This document shows positions 57,459-64,000 of a stretch of 64,000 nucleotides of DNA, piece by piece. The DNA comes from Hybos culiciformis. Taxonomy: Eukaryota > Arthropoda > Insecta > Diptera > Hybotidae. The notes below the pieces were generated by a model. It ran no database searches and had not been told where the DNA came from. It worked only from the letters and a program-made list of their open reading frames with translations. The position numbers and the translations under genes were made by a program. How positions within the stretch are numbered: the first letter of the stretch is position 1; every line of letters starts with the position of its first letter. The stretch lies in NCBI GenBank assembly GCA_964007475.1, contig OZ023273.1, forward strand, positions 82,004,598 through 82,068,597, given 5' to 3'.

Positions 57459-59112
57459 TACATCACATGAATATCTCAGAAGAAAACAGTAACGAACTAC
57501 TTGACATAAATCAATTAATCAGAACATCTCATATGTACGACGAAGAAAAGTACAACATCTTATCCCTTTGCAAAAAATATACAGATATATTTCATTTGAA
57601 TGACGAATACTTACCTTTTACAAACCAAATTAAACATAAAATATAAACCCTAACGAAATCCTAGTATATCAAAAAACTTATAGATACCCTTTTGTTCATA
57701 AGGAAGAGGTTAACACACAAATAAGAAAAATGTTAAATCAAGGTATTATAAGACCTAGTAATTCACCCTGGTCTTCACCAATTTGGATAGTACCAAAAAA
57801 ACCTGATGCATCTGGAAAAAAGTAATGGCGAATTGTAATTGATTATAGGAAATTAAATCAAAAAACAATTGATGACAAATATCCCATACCTAACATAACT
57901 GATGTTCTAGACAAACTCGGAAAGTGTAACTATTTCACAACTCTGAATCTTGCTAGTAGGTTTCATCAAATAGAAATGCATCCCGATGATATCCCAAAAA
58001 CTGCCTTCAATGCCGAAAACGGTCATTACGAATTTTTAAGAATGCCGTTTGGTTTAAAAAATTCCCCCGCCACTTTCCAACGGGTCATGGACAATATTTT
58101 ACGGGATCTTGTAAACAAAATTTGTTTAGTATATTTAGATGATATTATCATATTTTCAACCTCATTGCAAGAGCATATCGTAAATCTTAAAACCGTATTC
58201 GAAAGACTCCGGGAAACTAATTTTAAGATCCAACTAGACAAATGCGAGTTTTTAAAAAAGGAAACTGCTTATTTAGGCCATATCATAACTCCAGAAAAGA
58301 TTAAACCTAACCATGATAAAATTAATTGCATAAAAAATTTCCCAATCCCTAAAACTACAAAGGAAATTAAAAGCTTTTTAGGTCTCTTGGGCTATTACAG
58401 GAAATTCATTCCTGACTTCGCTAAAATTACTAAGCCCCTGACCAATTGTTTAAAAAAGGGAATTAAAATTGATTTAAACGCTAATTACAGGCAATGTTTT
58501 GAAACTTGCAAACAACTTCTGATTAATGAACCACTTCTTCAATATCCTGATTTTTCCCAAAATTTTAACCTAACAACCGATGCTATTGGAGCTGTCCTGT
58601 CTCAAGGTTCCATAGGCTCAGACAAACCAATCGCATACGCTTCGCGAACTCTTAATGAAGTTGTGCAAAATTACAGTACAATTGAAAGGGAACTCTTAGC
58701 CATTGTATGGGCTACTAAATATTTCCGACCATATTTATACGGACGAAAATTTAATATATATACGGATCACAAACCCCTTCATTGGTTATTTTCAATAAAA
58801 GACCCAAACGCGCGACTCACTAGATGGAGACTTAAACTAGATGAATTCGATTATAATATTATTTACAAAAAAGGCACTTTAAACAGTAATGCGGATGCAT
58901 TGTCTCGAATAAGAATACTCGAATTAAATGTAAACTCAGTTAACAAAGAAATTAGTGACAACGAATCTATAGTAGCAAATATTTCGGAAAATCCTTATAT
59001 AGAAGATTGTGACACAATTCACACAAATCTTGAAGATCCAATTTTAAAAATACCTATTTCGGAAACTCCAATCAATTACTTCAAAAATCAATTAATTTTA
59101 AAAATTGTGTGA
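57459..59112 (+). pseudogene. Errantivirus-like pol: reverse transcriptase and RNase H
   Basis: Up to 57,975 the frame is broken by several stops (for example TAA at about 57,822 before [10 protein letters not shown]) but conserved blocks are readable. From 57,976 a 378-codon frame is open: [30 protein letters not shown] (catalytic YLDD), the connection domain ([20 protein letters not shown]), RNase H ([13 protein letters not shown], short by about three residues against the usual TTDAS-x-x-[36 protein letters not shown]), and NADALSRI at the end. Stop at 59,110-59,112 interrupts the link to integrase. Confidence 0.88.
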
Positions 59113-59287
59113 TATCATCCAACATCCCCTAAATTAATTCGTCTCTTCGGAGATCGAACAAGAACAATTATTGAAATATCTACAACTGAGTTTGAAAAAG
59201 ATGTTGTAAATATTTTCAAAGAACTTTCACTTCCCAAACTATCCCAAACTTTGTCGCATACTCCAAAATACCTTCAAAAACTCAACC

Positions 59288-60139
59288 TTGCAACTTATAA
59301 ATTGCAATAAAATCGTAACTGATGTTAAGTCTTCAGAACAAAGAAATGAAATAATTAAAACATTCCACGACTCAAAAACTAATCATAGAGGAATAATTAA
59401 AGTTGAAAGAGAAATCAAAGCAATATACTATACTATAAAAAACGATGTTACTACTTATATTAATAACTGTGAACTTTGTCAAAAAATGAAATATGACAGA
59501 AACCCACCTAAACAAAAATTTGAATTTACTCCAACTCCTTCAGAACCTTTTGAAATAATACATGCTGATACTTTTACAATAAAAAATCAAAAATTTCTCA
59601 AAGCAATATATTATTGGCCGAATATAAAAAACGATGTTACTACTTATATTAATAACTGTGAACTTTGTCAAAAAATGAAATATGACAGAAACCCACCTAA
59701 ACAAAAATTTGAATTTACTCCAACTCCTTCAGAACCTTTTGAAATAATACATGCTGATACTTTTACAATAAAAAATCAAAAATTTCTAACCATAATAGAC
59801 AAATTTTCCAAGTATGCCCAAGCTTACCCCTCACTGGTTTAACAGCTATTCACGTAGCTAAAGCGTTTATAACTTTTATGGCACATCACGGATCTCCTAA
59901 ACTACTCGTTATGGACAATGGTACAGAATTAAAAAACAATCTAATAAAAGAATTTGCCTTACTGCATAAAATCCAAATTCATTACATCACTCCATTAAAT
60001 CCAAATTCAAACAGCCCAATAGAGAGATTTCATTCAACTATTATTGAACATTTAAGAATCCTTTCGGAAACGAAAAAAGAAATGAACATTTTGGACATTA
60101 TGCCTTATGCTATTCTTGGATATAATCATTCCCTACACT
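59288..60139 (+). pseudogene. Errantivirus-like integrase with internal 189-bp duplication, interrupted
   Basis: The HHCC zinc module (FHDSKTNHRG...CELCQKM) and the first catalytic Asp (HADTF) are present twice, because about 189 bp (63 codons) are duplicated in tandem and in frame. After a frame break near 59,842, MDNGTELKNN gives the second Asp and NSPIERFHSTIIEHLR the Glu. At 60,139 the sequence is cut by a hAT MITE and resumes at 60,603. Confidence 0.85.
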
Positions 60140-60602
60140 CAGTGCTGAGCTGTGGAATTATTATCAGAGGGCTCGCATTCAAGATTTCATAGATTCACAA
60201 AAAAAAATATTATTTTTTTTTATCTGCTTTTAATTTTTTGAATAGTTTAGTATATATACATATATGTATAAAATATTAAAATATTACATTAAAATTTAGG
60301 CGATCGTTTAAATTTAAAAATATAAAATGCGGGACTTTTCATTCAGTAGTATACAAAATCAAACATTTCTATATTAACTTTACGATTTTTTTATTGTATC
60401 AAATAATGTACTAATATTTTAAATCGATATTTTCGCAAATTGTTACATCCAAAAATTTTAATATTGGGTTAAAACAAATATCTTTTAAAATTATCAAGGG
60501 GCTCGCGTATTTTTTAAAGTTTATCAGAGGGCTCGCAATTTTTTTTAAAATTTATCAGGGGGCTCTTGCGAGCCCGTGCGAGCCTCCTTCAGCTCAGCAC
60601 TG
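60140..60602. mobile_element. hAT MITE in integrase, 463 bp
   Basis: The termini CAGTGCTGAGCT are exact inverted repeats. Perfect 8-bp duplication CCTACACT (60,132-60,139, 60,603-60,610). The motif gggctcgc recurs four times inside (near 60,168, 60,500, 60,529 and 60,560). No coding capacity. Confidence 0.92.
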
Positions 60603-60963
60603 CCTACACTCAACGACAAAACATAGACCCATCGAAATAATTAATGGCCACCTAAATCTTAACAATCCTCTTGATATAGATATAACTCAAAACCTTTATA
60701 ACAATTATTTAATTGAACATAAAAATATCACACAGGAGATTTATAAAAATATTCGACAAAAAGTTATAGAAACAAAATTTAAAACCACCGACAAACATAA
60801 GGAAATTAGACACGACCCATTAAATTACCAGCCCGAAACCTTAATGTATCATAAAACCAGAGCACGCGACAAAATGAGTCCAAGATTTAAAACTCATTTA
60901 GTCACACAGGATAATGAAATAACGGTTTCAACTCCTCTAAAAAATTACCATAAAAAAATTTAA
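60603..60963 (+). pseudogene. Integrase C-terminus, resumed after the hAT insertion
   Basis: Reads TTKHRPIEIINGHLNLNNPL, then a Lys/His-rich tail (MYHKTRARDKMSPRFKTHLV) to TAA at 60,961-60,963, about 40 bp before the env region. Confidence 0.8.
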
Positions 60964-61002
60964 AAAGAATATTAAATAATCAAAATAAAATTATCTTACA
61001 GG

Positions 61003-62363
61003 TTAATAATCCTGTTGCCAATCAGTAATGGCCAGGAGCTAAAATTCACCAATTTAAACACCAATCCTAGAATACTACCTTTTAACCTAGGAAACGCCAA
61101 ACTTAAAAGAACAGAACATACATTTATACATTATTACGATTTGGAACAATTGGAAACCGAACTAACTAAAATTATAAAACAAAATCAATTAATTAAGACA
61201 ACTTTTTATCTGAACCCAACATACATATCTGAAGTTAAGAGCCTACAAAAAATAATAGACATTCAAATTAATAATACAAGAGAGAAATTAAATTCCATGT
61301 TACCTAGTTCTAACCGTAATCGTAGAGGCCTTATTGACGGAGTAGGGACAATAGTAAAATTCATTACCGGATGATGCTAATGATGCTAATGATGAGAAAA
61401 GATATGATAATGTAATACAAAAATTAACTAATAACCAGAATAATACATTACAAGCAACCAATAAACAACTATCATTAAATACAAAAATATTAGAAGAATA
61501 TGATAGAGTTATTACTGAAATAAAAAATGACATAGAACAAATTACTACTACAATAAACAAAGAATTAATTACAAAAATAAATGACGACTTTGACTTAAGG
61601 AAATACATACTAGCCCGAAGTACCCTCAGCGAAATAAGTTCCATACTAAATATCGTTATAGATAAATTAAACAATATCGAAAATTCAATAGCTTTTGCAA
61701 AACTAGGTATATTGCATAATAGTGTGCTTAAAAAAACACGATTTAAAATTCATAATTAATACAATATTAAAATATTATTCTGATAAAGAACTATTTTTCG
61801 AAACTGATATTTCTGAAAGTTATTACAAAATTATTAACATTGATTATTATATTTCAAACAAAAAAATTGTTTTCTTATTACATTTTCCAATATTTTATCC
61901 AAAATTATTTTCATACTATCATTTATATCCCATTCCAACAATAAACAATACTATGATAATTCCTCCAAAACCGTTCCTAATATTAGAAAAAGACACTCAC
62001 ATATACCAGGATTCAGAATGCAAGAAAATTCAACACATCTATTATTGTACAACAGACAACCTTCCTTATTAATAACGAGAAAGAATCTGAATAGTAATAG
62101 ATAGTAATAAAAATATATCTGAAATAACAATATCCGACATAAAATTAAAAAATATAAAAATTTTACATGAAAAGCAGAAACTAATTAAATTAATAACTTC
62201 AGATAATACACCTAAGACAACATTTTGGATAACTAATGGACTACAGTTTCTCATAATCATTATAATTATTATAATTATTACAATATTCTTATTAAAAAAT
62301 TTAAATCCATCAACAAAGACAAAGGCATCACCAACTAAAATTGCAGAAACTCTCGTATTATAG
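61003..62363 (+). pseudogene. Errantivirus-like env, broken
   Basis: Starts after an acceptor-like ttatcttacag, consistent with the spliced env mRNA of errantiviruses. A surface-domain frame to 61,374 ends with a furin-type basic site (RNRR) followed by a hydrophobic GLIDGVGTIV-type stretch, the layout of these envelope proteins. A frameshift at 61,374 (in a repeated gatgctaat), another near 61,720, and a stop at 62,070 break it. The last piece contains a transmembrane-like run of Ile/Leu at about 62,245-62,300 and ends TAG 62,361-62,363. It cannot be translated as one protein as read. Confidence 0.85.
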
Positions 62364-62373
62364 AGTTTTGTCT

Positions 62374-62384
62374 CATAAGGGAGG
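62374..62384 (+). promoter_or_regulatory. Polypurine tract
   Basis: ataagggagg ends exactly at the start of the 3' LTR; this purine run is where plus-strand synthesis would be primed. Confidence 0.8.
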
Positions 62385-62754
62385 AGTAATGTACATCAAA
62401 TCTACATTCAATAAACCCACAATAATTGATTATTCAAATATAATTTCATGCTTTGTTTTGCTTTATTTATTATATTAAGATAAAATCTTAACGCACTTTT
62501 TGCTTATTAATCAATAATCTATGTAATGTTTATACAAGTGTCCAATAAGATTCTTTGTTTCATTATAAGAAATAATTAAAGATAACTTTAAGTACAGTTT
62601 GATGATGATTTCCTTTTGTTCATAAAATTCAGAAAAAAAAAGTTCAGTTATAATTAGAATCTAAACCATAAAGGTTGTAATAAAAAGAAAAGTTTAATAA
62701 ATAAAACATTTCATAAAATTTAAATTCATGTTTTATTAAATAAGAAATATAATT
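62385..62754 (+). repeat. 3' LTR of the errantivirus-like element
   Basis: 370 bp, from AGTAATGTACATC to AAGAAATATAATT, followed by the target duplication AGCT and satellite. Confidence 0.93.
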
Positions 62755-64000
62755 AGCTCGAGAACTACTGGATCGATTTTAATTTTTTAAATGCCAAAAG
62801 AAGCGTAATTTTATGAATTTTAATCTCCACATAAATTTGTATTTTAAAATGATTTGGTTTTTGAGCTGATTTGAAAGAAGAGTTGAAAGAAGATTATTTC
62901 ATACTAAATTTATCTCTAAAATCTTCTTTCTCAACTTTAAGAACTCATAGCTCGCGAACTACTGCATCGATTTTAATTTTTTAAATGGCAAAAGAAGCGT
63001 AATTTTATGAATTTTAATCTCCACATAAATTTGTATATTAAAATGATTTGGTTTTTGAGCTGATTTGAAAGAAGAGTTGAAAGAAGATTATTTCATACTT
63101 AATTTATCTCTAAAATCTTCTTTCTCAACTTTAAGAACTCATAGCTCGCGAACTACTGGATCGATTTTAATTTTTTAAATGCCAAAAGAAGCGTAATTTT
63201 ATGAATTTTAATCTCCACATACATTTGTATTTTCAAATGATTTGGATTTTAAGCTGATTTGAAAGAAGAGTTGAAAGAAGATTATTTCACACTAAATTTA
63301 TCTCTAAAATCTTCTTTCTCAACTTTAAGAACTCATAGCTCGCGAACTACTGGATCGATTTAAATTTTTTAAATGGCAAAAGAAGCGTAATTTTATGAGT
63401 TTTAATCTCCATATAAATTTGTATTTTAAATGATTGGGTTTTTGAGCTAGAGCCTCAAACCCGTTGAAAGAAGATTATTTCATACTAAATTTATCTCTAA
63501 AATCTTCTTTCTCAACTTTAAGAACTCATAGTTCGCGAACTACTGGATCGATTTTAATTTTTTAAATGCCAAAAGAAGCGTAATTTTATGAAATCTCCAC
63601 ATAAATTTGTATATTAAAATGATTGGGTTTTTGAGCTAGAGCCTCAAACCCATTGAAAGAAGATTATTTCATACTAAATTTATCTCTAAAATCTTCTTTC
63701 TCAACTTTAAGAACTCATAACTCGCGAACTACTGGATCGATTTTAATTTTTTAAATGGCAAAAGAATCGTAATTTTATGAATTTTAATCTCCACATAAAT
63801 TTCTATATTAAAATGATTTGGTTTTTGAGCTGATTTGAAAGAAGAGTTGAAAGAAGATTATTTCATGCTAAATTTATCTCTAAAATCTTCTTTCTCAACT
63901 TTAAGAACTCATAGTTAGCGAACTACTGGATCGATTTTAATTTTTTAAATGCCAAAAGAAGCGAAATTTTATGAATTTAATCTCCACATAAATTTGTATT
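62755..64000 (+). repeat. 194-bp satellite array continuing to the window end
   Basis: About 6.4 further units of the same monomer, both variant types, continuing beyond the window. The first unit starts agctcgagaactactgg and continues the monomer cut at 53,603. Confidence 0.93.

Larger units (their letters stand above)
53604..62754 (+). mobile_element. Errantivirus-like LTR retroelement, 9.15 kb, defective
   Basis: Complete from LTR to LTR, flanked by AGCT (53,600-53,603, 62,755-62,758) within satellite. Order: LTR, primer-binding site, gag, protease-RT-RNase H-integrase, env, polypurine tract, LTR. AGT...ATT LTR ends, 4-bp duplications and an env gene are typical of insect errantiviruses. 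Insertions: a LINE in pol (56.2-57.5 kb) and a hAT MITE in integrase (60,140-60,602). Without these it would be about 7.4 kb, the usual size. All reading frames are broken. Confidence 0.9.

Noticed and set aside
1..64000. Hammerhead or similar self-cleaving ribozyme in the hairpin-rich repeats
   Set aside because: I looked for the CTGATGA ... GAAA core and found no arrangement that fits.

Overview
The window is AT-rich animal DNA, most likely from an insect genome. The evidence is spliceosomal introns (GT...AG), a metazoan KDM4-type JmjC histone demethylase, an errantivirus-like element with an env region, and fossils of P, piggyBac, hAT, PIF/Harbinger and Tc1/mariner transposons. Nothing prokaryotic is present. 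The composition (almost only nested transposons, several satellites and degraded genes) points to heterochromatin or a repeat-rich amplicon. I cannot name the species.

Layout, 1-35 kb: transposon graveyard. In order: a minus-strand LTR element (LTR plus broken gag, 1-1015); a hairpin-dense dispersed repeat (about 1.0-1.4, 2.4-3.07, 15.3-15.8 and 22.4-22.6 kb); a Ty3/gypsy integrase relic with a probable 3' LTR (3.5-5.2 kb) split by a MITE with a TTA target duplication; a PIF/Harbinger relic (5.6 kb); a Tc1/mariner relic (7.1 kb); two nested hAT elements (8.4-10.4 kb) that split a possible host exon; a Myb/SANT-like pseudogene (11.1 kb); more hAT elements (12.7, 16.2, 20.7 kb); a P-element transposase relic (18.7-20.6 kb); two tandem-repeat blocks (24.6-26.4 and 26.7-28.9 kb) bordered by tRNA-derived SINE-like units; LINE fragments (27.1-28.1 and 29.9-30.6 kb); and a gypsy gag split by two hAT insertions, one of which holds a third (31.2-34.1 kb). 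MITEs and a piggyBac element follow up to 36.5 kb.

36.5-50.2 kb: the main object of interest. A KDM4 JmjC region (four exons, Fe-binding HxE...H intact) runs straight into 26 complete tandem copies of a hybrid exon plus its 73-bp intron (about 292 bp per unit). Each exon begins and ends in phase 0, so the array could be spliced into one frame. The array is itself a 13-unit, 3,774-bp block present twice. It ends inside a 27th copy, fused to a truncated Ty3/gypsy (CsRn1-like) gag and LTR, with a stop codon 27 nt into that last exon. The whole arrangement is repeated at 47.7-50.2 kb with only two complete array exons. Both copies abut a 194-bp satellite.

50.2-64 kb: the 194-bp satellite array, hosting a hAT MITE (52.7 kb) and a 9.2-kb errantivirus-like element (53,604-62,754) with AGCT target duplications. 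Its two LTRs differ at only five substitutions and one 3-bp indel by my reading, yet gag, pol and env are broken, and pol carries a LINE and a hAT insertion.
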